54,089 bases of DNA, from NCBI GenBank assembly GCA_910585075.1, contig CAJUED010000020.1, positions 1 through 54,089 of the forward strand, in the 5' to 3' direction. Positions 27,594 to 36,239 of the stretch are shown here, one piece after another. Position 1 is the first letter of the stretch; each line of letters starts with the position of its first letter. The position numbers were made by a program, and so were the translations under genes. The notes under the pieces are model-generated. The model was not told the DNA's origin and ran no database searches. It saw nothing but the letters and a program-made list of their open reading frames with translations. The stretch is from an uncultured Lachnospiraceae bacterium (GTDB lineage Bacteria; Bacillota; Clostridia; Lachnospirales; Lachnospiraceae).

Positions 27594-27712
27594 ATTTCAT
27601 CAGCCTCCTTATTTCATTTTTGTTAACAAATCCACCCTGTTCGTTTTCCTGCCTTCACCATACCTATATAAACATATTATACTTTGTCTGTGCTTTTTGT
27701 GTAAATAAGCAA

Positions 27713-28885
27713 TTACACATACGCTTTATCTACCTCAATCACCGCAAAATATTTCTCATCCATCTCCCTGATTTTATTTTGCAGATATTCCATCACCTGG
27801 CCATCCGACATAACATAGTCAAAGGGAACCTCCACATCAAAAATCAATTTTATCTGGGCTGCCCCGGGTACCACTCGGAAATCATGAAAGGTCACATTTC
27901 CTTCCATTTCTTCTATTATCTCCGCCACCTTTCCCTTAAGCCGGTTAGTCCGCTCATCATTTACACATACAGGATCCATATGTATAACCGCACTGCAGTT
28001 AAGTTCACTGGCAAGCCTGTGCTCAATCAAATCAATCAGCTCATGCAAAACAAGAATATCTCCATCAGAGGGAACCTCAACATGCACTGAGAGCATCACC
28101 CGCCCCGGCCCGTAATTGTGCACCACAAGATCATGAATGCCAAGCACCCCCTGCCCTCCATACTCTGTGATAATCTCCTCCACCTTCTTCACAAACCCCG
28201 GCTCCGGAGGCTGGCCAAGGAGGGGGCTTACGGTGTCCTTCATGGCCCCCACCCCTGTCCAGATTACAAAAAGGGCTACCAGAATACCACACCAGCCGTC
28301 TATCTGAATATCCGTTAAAAATGCCAGTAAAGTGGTCACCAAAACCACCAGCGTGGACAGGCTGTCGCTGATGCTGTCCTTGGCAGTTGCCATCATTGCA
28401 GCGCTGTCAATCCTTTTACTTATCTGACTGTTGTATAAAAACATATACCATTTCACACAAATGGAAACCGCCAGAATCATCAGCACCAGCGGACTTGCAT
28501 CAATTGCCGCCGGATTCAGAATTTTATGTAGGGAGGACTGAAAGAGCTCCGCTCCCATAAGCAAAATAACCACCGACACCAACAACCCCGCTATATACTC
28601 TATTCTCCCATGGCCGAAGGGATGGTCATGGTCCGGCTTCTGCCCGGCCATCCGAAAACCCACCAGGGTAATAATGGAAGACCCAGCGTCAGAGAGGTTG
28701 TTAAAGGCATCCGCAGTAATCGCAATGGAGCCTGAAAGCTGCCCTGCGATAAATTTCATCAAAAACAGGAAAACATTCAGCACAATCCCCACTGCTCCGC
28801 ACAACATGCCGTAGGCCTGCCGCACCTTCACATCCGCCATATTTCTATAATCTTTTATCCAAAATTTCGCCAAAATCGAAACCAT
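27713..28885 (-). CDS. cation diffusion facilitator (CDF) metal efflux transporter
   Basis: A membrane antiporter that exports divalent metals (Zn, Co, Fe, Mn, Cd). The 390-aa protein has six transmembrane helices in residues about 25-230 with the metal sites ADAFNNLSD (helix 2) and KDSISD (helix 5), and the loop HDHPFGHGR. The cytoplasmic domain (about 230-300) is followed by an additional C-terminal domain of about 90 residues, as in longer clostridial CDFs. GGAG lies six bases before the ATG at 28885; an ATG at 28897 is possible but has no site. The metal specificity cannot be read from sequence. Confidence 0.9.
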   Translation of the reverse strand: MVSILAKFWIKDYRNMADVKVRQAYGMLCGAVGIVLNVFLFLMKFIAGQLSGSIAITADAFNNLSDAGSSIITLVGFRMAGQKPDHDHPFGHGRIEYIAGLLVSVVILLMGAELFQSSLHKILNPAAIDASPLVLMILAVSICVKWYMFLYNSQISKRIDSAAMMATAKDSISDSLSTLVVLVTTLLAFLTDIQIDGWCGILVALFVIWTGVGAMKDTVSPLLGQPPEPGFVKKVEEIITEYGGQGVLGIHDLVVHNYGPGRVMLSVHVEVPSDGDILVLHELIDLIEHRLASELNCSAVIHMDPVCVNDERTNRLKGKVAEIIEEMEGNVTFHDFRVVPGAAQIKLIFDVEVPFDYVMSDGQVMEYLQNKIREMDEKYFAVIEVDKAYV

Positions 28886-28932
28886 CTCTGTCTCCATTTC
28901 ATTTTCATTCTATCTAAATACAGATTGTTACT

Positions 28933-28961
28933 ATTCTATGTTATTTACCCGGAAAAAACAA
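28933..28961 (-). promoter_or_regulatory. promoter-like block of the CDF gene
   Basis: On the minus strand TTGTTT, 17 bp and TAGAAT, with a spacer ending GTAAATAACA and then AGTAACA downstream. Nearly identical in layout to 25872-25900. Confidence 0.5.
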
Positions 28962-28998
28962 TCATTTTAGAAGGAATTATAAATTTCTAAAAATGTAG

Positions 28999-29027
28999 TT
29001 GACGAACCTCCCATAAAGGCGTATCAT
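28999..29027 (+). promoter_or_regulatory. sigma-A promoter of the ABC exporter leader
   Basis: TTGACG, a 17-bp spacer and TATCAT lie about 90 bp before the leader peptide ATG. One of the best promoter matches in the window. Confidence 0.75.
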
Positions 29028-29051
29028 ATGCAATTAGCAAGTATAACCATC

Positions 29052-29090
29052 AAACACTGCTACGCTTTGCGAGTCAGTTTAATGATTAAC
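29052..29090. repeat. single relative of the 36-bp repeat, in the leader UTR
   Basis: CATCAAACACTGCTACGC, then TTTGCGAG and TCAGTTTAATG resemble the consensus of the array at 37244. The two ends also fold back on each other (CATCAAAC with GTTTAATG), giving an imperfect hairpin upstream of the leader peptide. Confidence 0.4.
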
Positions 29091-29117
29091 AGCAATCACA
29101 GAAAGGAGGTAATTTAG

Positions 29118-29243
29118 ATGTTGAATATGTTTAACAAAACCAGAACCGTTTCATTTAACACAATGATGTCATCCAATTTAACTGCGAAATTACCTGCCAG
29201 TCTGTGTCTTTATCTTTTTGGTCCGGATTCCTCTCACACTTAG
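29118..29243 (+). CDS. 41-aa leader peptide upstream of heterodimeric ABC exporter
   Basis: Too short for usual gene calling, but it has an excellent AAAGGAGGT seven bases before ATG and sits between a strong promoter and an intrinsic terminator. The peptide begins MLNMFNKTRTVSF and ends FGPDSSHT, with no recognised domain. In Bacillus subtilis the bmrCD exporter genes are preceded by a small ORF, bmrB, whose translation controls a downstream attenuator when ribosome-targeting antibiotics are present. The same layout here suggests the same role; this is inference from arrangement, not from peptide similarity. Confidence 0.65.
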   Translation: MLNMFNKTRTVSFNTMMSSNLTAKLPASLCLYLFGPDSSHT

Positions 29244-29246
29244 CCT

Positions 29247-29262
29247 GCCTTTTCAAAAAGGC
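29247..29262 (+). promoter_or_regulatory. hairpin directly after the leader stop codon
   Basis: GCCTTT and AAAGGC pair across a 4-nt loop, starting 3 nt past the leader TAG. It would be covered or freed depending on ribosome position, so it may be part of the antiterminator switch. Confidence 0.4.
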
Positions 29263-29305
29263 CGGGTAAGCCCCTCCACTTGACCATACATAAAAGAGAA
29301 CAGCC

Positions 29306-29338
29306 AACAGTCATGGTAATTTCCATGGCTGTTTTTTT
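29306..29338 (+). terminator. intrinsic terminator (attenuator) between leader peptide and ABC genes
   Basis: AACAGTCATGG and CCATGGCTGTT form an 11-bp stem (one G-U pair) with a 6-nt loop, followed by seven T. A second upstream AACAGCC (29300-29305 region) could pair with the same GGCTGTT, allowing an alternative fold. It lies 63 bp past the leader stop and 190 bp before the first exporter gene. The 29340-29526 stretch after it holds no ORF, only the exporter's 5' UTR. Confidence 0.85.
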
Positions 29339-29526
29339 GTACGGCTCCCACTGCAGGCACAGCACCTGTCTCATTGTTCACGGAAGGTAAATACCCTACA
29401 GCAAGCTGGTGGAGCATCAAACTTGCTACGCAGCAGAGCCCCGGGGTACTTCAACCCTCCCAGGAATCAAACCGTGAAGCATGACATCATTTAATGCCGA
29501 AAGATATGTATATGTAAAGGAGAATT

Positions 29527-31260
29527 ATGAAAAAGATAACAACCTACATCTGGGAATACAAGTTTCCCTTCCTGTTTGCCGTCATTTCCATGGTTATCAG
29601 CGTATCACTTGATATGCTCTCACCTCAGCTCACAAGGCGCATTGTGGACGATGTGATTTTGGACGGCCAGATAAACAAGCTGACTCCCATGCTTCTGGGC
29701 ATTCTCTGTGTGGGCGTAGGCAGATTTATTTTTCAGTATACAAAGGAATTTACCTTTGACGTTACGGGTTCTAAAATCGCCGCCAAAATACGGCAGGATT
29801 TGTTCAATCATATTCAGTCCCTGAGTCCGGAATTTTTTGACAGAACCGGTACTGGGGAGTTGATGAGCCGGGTGAAGGATGATGTGGACCGCATCTGGGA
29901 CGGCCTGACCTATGTGGGCATGCTGATTCTGGAGGTGGTTATCCATGCCTCCATTATCCTGTTCTGCATGTTCAACTTAAGCCCAAAGCTTGCCATCCTG
30001 CCTGCCATCTGCATGGTGATCACCGCCGCCATTGCCATTTTCATGGAGAAAAAGCTGGATGAAGTCTATGAAGCCATCAGTGAAGAAAACGCTTCCCTGA
30101 ACACAGTTGCGGAAGAAAACCTGGCAGGGGTGCGGACCGTAAAGGCCTTTGCCCGGGAAAAACATGAGATTTCCAAATTTCTGTCTCATAATCAGAAATA
30201 TTATGACCTGAATATGCAGCAGTCAAAATTGTTTGTAAAATACCACCCTTATCTATCCCTGATCACCAAGCTTCTGCCTATTGTCATCCTGCTTCTTGGC
30301 GGGCGCCTGGTTATGGGGGATGAGATGACCCTTGGGGATTTGAGCGCTTTTATTCAATATTCTATGAACATTGTATGGCCCATGGAAATGCTGGGCTGGC
30401 TCACCAACTCCCTTTCCTCGGCCATAGCCTCCAACCGCCGGATTCAGAAAATCTATCGGGAAAAGCCTGTGATTACCGACCCGGAAAATCCCCGCATACT
30501 GCCGGAGGTAAAGGGAAAGATTACCTTTTCCCATGTTTCCTTCCACAAGGCGGACAACTATGAGATTCTTCACGATATCTCTTTTACCGTGGAGCCCGGC
30601 AAAACCATCGGCATTATGGGCGCTACAGGGGCGGGGAAAAGCTCTTTGGTTTATCTGATGCAACGCCTTTACGACGCTACGGACGGTCACATCCTTTTGG
30701 ATGATGTGGACGTAAAAGACCTGACCTTAAAGCAGCTGCGCAGTTCCATCTCACTGGTAATGCAGGATGTTTTCCTGTTCTCGGACACCATTCTGGAAAA
30801 TGTAAAGCTTGGACAGAAAAACCGGCTTTCCCATTCCGCAGTCCGTGAAGCGGCCACCCGGGCTAAGGCCAACAGCTTTATCGAAAAAATGGATAAACAA
30901 TATGACACCGTTATTGGGGAGCGGGGGGTGGGACTTTCCGGAGGACAGAAGCAGCGTATCACCATTGCAAGGGCCCTGGCTAAGAAAAAGCCCATATTGG
31001 TTCTCGACGACTCCACCTCCGCCCTCGACATGGAGACGGAGCAGTCCATACATGAAACCCTGCGCGCTCTCCCTGACACTACGAAAATTATCATTGGACA
31101 CCGTATCAGCGCCGTCTGTCACGCAGACGAAATCATTATCCTGGAAAACGGAAGGATTGCAGAGCGCGGAGACCACAGGAGCCTTCTGGCAAAGAAGGGC
31201 CTTTACTATCAGACCTATGTGGCACAATATGATGAGCCGAAGGAGGAAATCACAGCATGA
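29527..31260 (+). CDS. ABC exporter half-transporter, degenerate-site subunit (BmrC-like)
   Basis: The first half of a heterodimeric multidrug-type exporter. The 577 aa comprise six transmembrane helices (about 1-310) and a nucleotide-binding domain with Walker A GATGAGKSS, signature LSGGQKQR, Walker B ILVLDDSTSALD and switch His in IIGHRIS. The catalytic Glu after Walker B is replaced by Asp, the known mark of the degenerate-site subunit in BmrCD/TM287-288-type heterodimers. GGAG is eight bases before the ATG. Its 3' end overlaps the partner start by 4 bp (ATGA). Expression is probably set by the leader and attenuator upstream. Confidence 0.9.
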   Translation: MKKITTYIWEYKFPFLFAVISMVISVSLDMLSPQLTRRIVDDVILDGQINKLTPMLLGILCVGVGRFIFQYTKEFTFDVTGSKIAAKIRQDLFNHIQSLSPEFFDRTGTGELMSRVKDDVDRIWDGLTYVGMLILEVVIHASIILFCMFNLSPKLAILPAICMVITAAIAIFMEKKLDEVYEAISEENASLNTVAEENLAGVRTVKAFAREKHEISKFLSHNQKYYDLNMQQSKLFVKYHPYLSLITKLLPIVILLLGGRLVMGDEMTLGDLSAFIQYSMNIVWPMEMLGWLTNSLSSAIASNRRIQKIYREKPVITDPENPRILPEVKGKITFSHVSFHKADNYEILHDISFTVEPGKTIGIMGATGAGKSSLVYLMQRLYDATDGHILLDDVDVKDLTLKQLRSSISLVMQDVFLFSDTILENVKLGQKNRLSHSAVREAATRAKANSFIEKMDKQYDTVIGERGVGLSGGQKQRITIARALAKKKPILVLDDSTSALDMETEQSIHETLRALPDTTKIIIGHRISAVCHADEIIILENGRIAERGDHRSLLAKKGLYYQTYVAQYDEPKEEITA

Positions 31261-33029
31261 GCATAAATTCCTATAAAGAAGACGAAGAACTGATAAAAAC
31301 AGGCAAAATGCGTACACTGCTGCGCATGCTCTCCTATCTTCTTGCTTACAGAAAGGAGCTGGTACTAGTACTGCTTATCATAACCTTCAGTATCTTTGTC
31401 TCCGTATTAAATCCCCTCCTTATAGAGGAGGCAATTGACAACTATATTGCAAAGGGCAACATGCCCGGCCTTCTTCGTCTGGCGCTCTTTGCAATTATTT
31501 TAAATCTTCTGATGGTTGGCGGCATCAAACTGCGTATGTATGTAATGGCAAAGGTGTGCAACAGCATCCTTCTGACCATACGGCAGGAGCTTTACTCCCA
31601 TATCCAGACTCTGGATCTGCAGTTTTTTGACAGCCGCCCTACGGGAAAAGTCCTTGCCCGTATTATCGGAGATATCAATTCCCTTAAGGAAGTGCTGAAC
31701 AATTTTGTCACCACCCTGATACCGGACTTTGCAACTGTGGTTGCTGTGGCGGCTATCATGTTTGTGAAAAGTCCGGTGCTGGCCGCAGCCTCCCTGTGCT
31801 CTCTGCCGGTGATGGCTGTGTGCGTGTGGCTGGTTCAGTTTTACTCGCATAAAAGATGGCAGGATTTTCGAAAAAAATCTTCCAACTTAAATGCCTTCAT
31901 CCATGAGGACATGTCCGGTATGCGCATCATCCAGAGCTTTACCGCCGAGGAAGAAACCAGGCAGACCTTTGGAGAGCTCCTGGAAGCCCATCGCAAATCC
32001 TTTGTGAGCGCGGTGCGTCTGGTGGATGGTATGGGCTCCATCATTGATTTATCTTGGGGCGTGGGCATTGCGGCCCTTTATTTTACAGGGATACGGATTC
32101 TTGGAGCAGCGAATGTCTCCATAGGTACCTTCCTTGCTTTTGGCAGCTACATAGGAATGTTCTGGAATCCTATTATGAACCTGAGTAATTTTTACAACCA
32201 GATCATCACCAACATTGCCGCCGCGGAGCGTGTTTTTGAAATTATGGATACGCCCGCTGATATTACGGACGCGCCGGGCGTGATCCGGATTCCGCCCATC
32301 CGGGGACAGGTTTCTTTTTCCCATGTGAGCTTTTCTTACGACCGGAATACGAAAGTGTTAAACGATGTGAGCTTTCAGATAACCCCCGGGGAGACCATTG
32401 CATTGGTGGGCCCTACCGGTGCCGGGAAAACCACGATTGTCAATTTAATCAGCCGTTTTTATGACGTGCAGGATGGAATTGTGGCCATAGACGGCTATGA
32501 CGTGAAAGATGTTTCCATAGAAAGCCTGCGCAGTCAGATGGGTATCATGACCCAGGATAATTTTCTCTTTACCGGCACCATCAAAGAGAACATCCGCTAT
32601 GGAAAGCTTGATGCTACCGACGAAGAAATCATTGCCGCCGCCAAAGCAGTCCATGCCCATGATTTTATCTGCAATTTGAAGCAGGGATACGACACTCTTT
32701 TAACAGAGCGGGGCGGGGGACTTTCCGCAGGCCAGAAGCAGCTCCTTGCTTTTGCCAGGACCATGGTTTCAAAACCCAACATTTTGATACTGGATGAAGC
32801 CACCTCCAGCATTGACACACAGACGGAGCTTCTGATCCAGGAAGGCATTGACGCCCTGCTAAAGGGGCGCACCTCCTTTGTCATTGCCCACCGGCTCTCC
32901 ACCATACAAAAGGCCGACCGGATTTTTGTGATCGATAAGGGCGGCATTGTGGAGGAAGGTACCGCTTCCCAGCTGATTGCCAAAAAGGGCGCCTACTATA
33001 AGCTTCATACGGCTCAAACTGCCGTATAA
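31257..33029 (+). CDS. ABC exporter half-transporter, canonical subunit (BmrD-like)
   Basis: The second half of the heterodimer, 590 aa with six helices (about 30-330) and an ATPase domain carrying Walker A GPTGAGKTT, Walker B ILILDEATSSID with the catalytic Glu intact, and switch His in VIAHRLST. Its signature is LSAGQKQLL, slightly off consensus, so in the dimer one composite site is canonical (this Walker B with the partner's LSGGQ) and the other is degenerate. It is coupled to the first gene by a 4-bp overlap and followed by a bidirectional terminator. The drug substrates are unknown. Confidence 0.9.
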   Translation: MSINSYKEDEELIKTGKMRTLLRMLSYLLAYRKELVLVLLIITFSIFVSVLNPLLIEEAIDNYIAKGNMPGLLRLALFAIILNLLMVGGIKLRMYVMAKVCNSILLTIRQELYSHIQTLDLQFFDSRPTGKVLARIIGDINSLKEVLNNFVTTLIPDFATVVAVAAIMFVKSPVLAAASLCSLPVMAVCVWLVQFYSHKRWQDFRKKSSNLNAFIHEDMSGMRIIQSFTAEEETRQTFGELLEAHRKSFVSAVRLVDGMGSIIDLSWGVGIAALYFTGIRILGAANVSIGTFLAFGSYIGMFWNPIMNLSNFYNQIITNIAAAERVFEIMDTPADITDAPGVIRIPPIRGQVSFSHVSFSYDRNTKVLNDVSFQITPGETIALVGPTGAGKTTIVNLISRFYDVQDGIVAIDGYDVKDVSIESLRSQMGIMTQDNFLFTGTIKENIRYGKLDATDEEIIAAAKAVHAHDFICNLKQGYDTLLTERGGGLSAGQKQLLAFARTMVSKPNILILDEATSSIDTQTELLIQEGIDALLKGRTSFVIAHRLSTIQKADRIFVIDKGGIVEEGTASQLIAKKGAYYKLHTAQTAV

Positions 33030-33060
33030 TCCGGTGCTCTCGTTGCTCGCGGGAATAAAA

Positions 33061-33100
33061 AATGCCAGCCTCCTTCTGAAAGGAGATACTGGCATTTTAT
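33061..33100. terminator. bidirectional terminator between ABC exporter and TPR gene
   Basis: AATGCCAG...CTCCTT pairs with AAGGAG...CTGGCATT around a short loop. It is followed by TTTTATTTT on the plus strand and TTTTTTATT on the minus strand. It ends both convergent genes. Confidence 0.85.
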
Positions 33101-33123
33101 TTTGCATTAATATTCCAATGGAG

Positions 33124-34455
33124 TTAATACTCCATTGTCCACTCGTGTTCCCCGCCCCAGTCACCGATTACCTCTGACACGGTTCCTTCCTCAGTAGTAA
33201 TTCTGGTCTCAAAGCGGTAATTCATCTGCGGCACTTCCACACCTTTTATTTTTACATTGCTGTATAAGTAAAAGAACTCATAAACATAATGTGGATATGC
33301 CTCCGGGTTTTCAGGTGATGGTTCATAAGAGATACAGATTCTCTGAACGCCCGCATCCTCCTGCTTGGCTCCCCAGATTTCGATAACCCCCTCCGCATCC
33401 GGATTGGTATCAAAGTCTGCAAAAGAAAATTTCCACTGCCCGTCAGCCTGTGTCAATTTCACTTTTTCTTTGCTCACAGGTATATAGGTTTTTCCCTCCC
33501 AGTACTCCATGGTTCCCGCTATGAACTGGTCGCGGATGGAAATATATGTTTCCGACTGCATAAAATCCTTAATCGGGGCGAACTCTCCGCTCTCAAAGAT
33601 TTGGAAAGCCTCTGCAAAGGTATCCTGGGCCCACACTGCCTTTTCCAGACAGGCGGTAAGCTCGCTTAAACTTCCGTCATCGCAGGCGGCCGCCACCTGG
33701 CCCAGCAGATTTAAGTAGTCCTGCATCCGTCCCACCTCAAACCATATTGTGGCACTTTCAGGAACTGCAAACCGGAGAATCTCCGTCTTAAGCTCCTCCA
33801 TGGGATTTGTCTGGTAAACCGCAAGCATTCTGTTCATCAATTCCACATATTTGTCAAAGCTATTATTGCCATCTTCCATGACGCTGCAGAAAAGCTGTGT
33901 TTCTTCGCCGTCAAACAGCCGCTCATAGCAGGCGGTCAACAGATTGTACACATCCGGATTAGCCTGATCCTGCTCTAAGGCCGTAACACATTTCTCCAGA
34001 GTTCCCAAGGTGCAGTTCTGCCCGTTGATATCTGCCACAGCATCATTTAAAAGGTGTACGCAATACTCCTGTAAAAGGCTTTCATCCTGTGTAGTCTCCC
34101 AGCCCCGGTACAGAACCTGCTCCGCAGCTTCCCTGTCCTCCTTGGTCAGATAGACGCCCGCCATGGCTCTGTAGGCTTTCACGGAATTAGAATCAATCTG
34201 CAAAGCCTCCTCGCAGGAAGCAATTGCCTCCTCATAGGCCGCAGTCTCCACATATTCATCCGCTGCAGACAGCCGTCTTGCAATCTTCATTTCGGGCGTA
34301 AAATGATACACTCCGTAAGCTCCTCCGCCCAGCAGGGCAATGAGCAGGATGGCGGCGGCAATACGGCCTGCCAGCACAGCTCTTTTTCTGCGCCTTTTCC
34401 TGCGGGCCCTTGCCGCTTTCGCCATCCGCCTTCTTCTTATTTCCTTTTCATCCAT
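33124..34455 (-). CDS. membrane-anchored TPR-repeat protein of unknown role
   Basis: A 443-aa protein with a very basic N-terminus (RRRRMAKAARARRKRRRKR), one transmembrane helix (about 31-52), and an extracytoplasmic part. Residues about 70-140 fit two tetratricopeptide repeats (AYEEAIASCEEALQIDSNSVKAYRAMAGVYLTKEDREAAEQVL), followed by helical sequence and a C-terminal beta-rich domain (about 320-443). GGAGG is five bases before the ATG at 34455; 23 upstream in-frame codons lack family character. It probably scaffolds protein interactions at the membrane. No specific partner can be named. Confidence 0.7.
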   Translation of the reverse strand: MDEKEIRRRRMAKAARARRKRRRKRAVLAGRIAAAILLIALLGGGAYGVYHFTPEMKIARRLSAADEYVETAAYEEAIASCEEALQIDSNSVKAYRAMAGVYLTKEDREAAEQVLYRGWETTQDESLLQEYCVHLLNDAVADINGQNCTLGTLEKCVTALEQDQANPDVYNLLTACYERLFDGEETQLFCSVMEDGNNSFDKYVELMNRMLAVYQTNPMEELKTEILRFAVPESATIWFEVGRMQDYLNLLGQVAAACDDGSLSELTACLEKAVWAQDTFAEAFQIFESGEFAPIKDFMQSETYISIRDQFIAGTMEYWEGKTYIPVSKEKVKLTQADGQWKFSFADFDTNPDAEGVIEIWGAKQEDAGVQRICISYEPSPENPEAYPHYVYEFFYLYSNVKIKGVEVPQMNYRFETRITTEEGTVSEVIGDWGGEHEWTMEY

Positions 34456-34588
34456 ATAAACCTCCAAACATATGTGGGATACAGCCCACAGCCCATCCTT
34501 CAGGCTGCGGTGCAAGCCTCCCAAAACTCTTTTCCAATTCTCTCCATCGACTTATATGTCTTATAGGCTCGGCCAAATGCCCAGGGGA

Positions 34589-36220
34589 TTATTTTTTCTT
34601 CCCCAAAAATCCTCTGCCGATTCTTTCCCTGGCTGACTTTCCGCCTTTTTCTCCTTTGCCGCTTCCTGCAGACCTGTCTCCTCTTTCGTTTTTACCGGAC
34701 TTTCCGAATTTTCCCGAGGATTTCTCTGACCACTCTCCTCTGCCAAATCTGTCCCCTCTTTCGCTTTTTCGAGTTCTTCCTGACCGCTCGTTTCTGCCCT
34801 CACGGCCTCCACGCTCGTTTCTTCCGTATCTGCTTCTTCCGCCTTTTTCTTTCCTGCCGAGCTTTCTTTCAAGATAAGGTTTTTCATCCTCAATATCCTG
34901 GGGCGCATCTCCCAAATGCATATACATAAATGCCGCCGCTATATCAAGAATCCGGAAGTTTTGCTCCTCTGCTTCCCGTTCAATGGAAAGCTTTAACTCT
35001 GAAAGGTCCTTTTCTTCCATACATTCTCTGGCCTGCGCAAACAGCCTGTCGCATTTCACCCTGGTAAGATCCGCTGCCGTAGGAAGGCTCCGTTCTCTGA
35101 TTGTGGTGTGGCAGATTCTCTCAATGTCCCTGATTTTGAAAATTTCTCTGCCCGAAATCAGGGTAAAAGAACGTCCTTTTCTTCCCGCCCGTCCGGTTCT
35201 TCCAATCCGGTGGACATAATACTCAATATCCTCAGGAACATCAAAATTAAACACAGCGTCCACACCGCTGACATCAATGCCCCTTGCCGCCACATCTGTG
35301 GCAATCAGAATCGCGCATCTACCTTTTCTGAAAAGGTTCATCACCGTATCTCTCTGATACTGTGTCAAATCCCCATGAAGCCCTTCCGCTTCGTAGCCCT
35401 TTCCTTTCAAAGTTCCCGTAATCTCGTCCACCATTTTCTTAGTGTTACAGAAGATCAGGCTCCGGGAAGGATTATAGTAATCCATCAACCTGCATAAGGC
35501 CTCCACCTTATCTTTTTTAGCCACCCGGTAGTAAGCCTGTTTGATGGAAGCCACTGTAATTTCCTTAGGGGTTACTCTCACGTACACCGCATTTTTCTGG
35601 TAGGTTCCTGTAATATCTAAAATAGCCTGCGGCATGGTAGCGGAGAACAAAGCCATCTGGTGTTCCTCCGGCATATCCGCCAGAATCGTTTCAATATCCT
35701 CCCGGAATCCCATATCCAGCATTTCATCCGCTTCATCTAACACAATCATTTTAACATAGGTTGTTTTGATGGTGTGACGCCTTAAATGGTCCATGACCCG
35801 CCCCGGCGTCCCCACGATAATCTGGGCTCCCTGGCTTAAAGCTCTTATCTGCTTTCCAATCTCCTGGCCTCCATAAACCGGGAGCACCTTAATTCCGTGC
35901 ATGTATTTGGAAAGCTTTCTGATTTCCTCCGCCGCCTGCATGGCAAGTTCTCTTGTGGGACAGAGGATAATGCCCTGGGGCTTTTTCAGCTGTGGCTCGA
36001 TTCCCTGAATCATGGGAATCGCAAAGGCGGCCGTCTTGCCCGTTCCGGTCTGGGCCTGCCCAATGATATCTTTTCCCTCCAACAGAATCGGTATGGCCTG
36101 CTCCTGGATGGGCGTCATGATTTCAAATCCCATCTCCTCAACAGCCCGCAAAATATCAGGACAAATCCCCGATTCCATGTACTTAAGTCCGCTTCCTGTT
36201 ACTTCATTTCTTTCTTCCAC
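34589..36220 (-). CDS. DEAD-box RNA helicase with basic RGG-like tail (CshA/DeaD type)
   Basis: An ATP-dependent RNA-unwinding enzyme for ribosome assembly and RNA decay. In the 543 aa: Q motif GFEIMTPIQEQAIP, motif I AQTGTGKT, Ia PTRELAMQ, II DEAD, III SAT, V ARGID, VI HRIGRTGRAGR. The C-terminal 110 residues are a low-complexity Arg/Gly/Ser/Lys tail (GRNERGGREGRNER) that binds RNA. The GTG start at 36220 is kept because the residues before the next Met align with the normal helicase N-terminus. It starts 19 bp after the GT2 stop, so they may be cotranscribed. The tail DNA is a purine-rich degenerate repeat. Confidence 0.93.
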   Translation of the reverse strand: MEERNEVTGSGLKYMESGICPDILRAVEEMGFEIMTPIQEQAIPILLEGKDIIGQAQTGTGKTAAFAIPMIQGIEPQLKKPQGIILCPTRELAMQAAEEIRKLSKYMHGIKVLPVYGGQEIGKQIRALSQGAQIIVGTPGRVMDHLRRHTIKTTYVKMIVLDEADEMLDMGFREDIETILADMPEEHQMALFSATMPQAILDITGTYQKNAVYVRVTPKEITVASIKQAYYRVAKKDKVEALCRLMDYYNPSRSLIFCNTKKMVDEITGTLKGKGYEAEGLHGDLTQYQRDTVMNLFRKGRCAILIATDVAARGIDVSGVDAVFNFDVPEDIEYYVHRIGRTGRAGRKGRSFTLISGREIFKIRDIERICHTTIRERSLPTAADLTRVKCDRLFAQARECMEEKDLSELKLSIEREAEEQNFRILDIAAAFMYMHLGDAPQDIEDEKPYLERKLGRKEKGGRSRYGRNERGGREGRNERSGRTRKSERGDRFGRGEWSEKSSGKFGKSGKNERGDRSAGSGKGEKGGKSARERIGRGFLGKKK

Positions 36221-36239
36221 TCTTTAACATCCATTCCTT

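Noticed and set aside
28898..29526. riboswitch or T-box before the ABC exporter
   Set aside because: No T-box NGGUGGNA antiterminator or known riboswitch core was seen; the leader ORF plus terminator explains the region better.
34561..34908. 115-aa minus-strand ORF at the helicase 3' end
   Set aside because: Overlaps the helicase tail in another frame; the purine-rich repetitive DNA leaves several frames open by chance.
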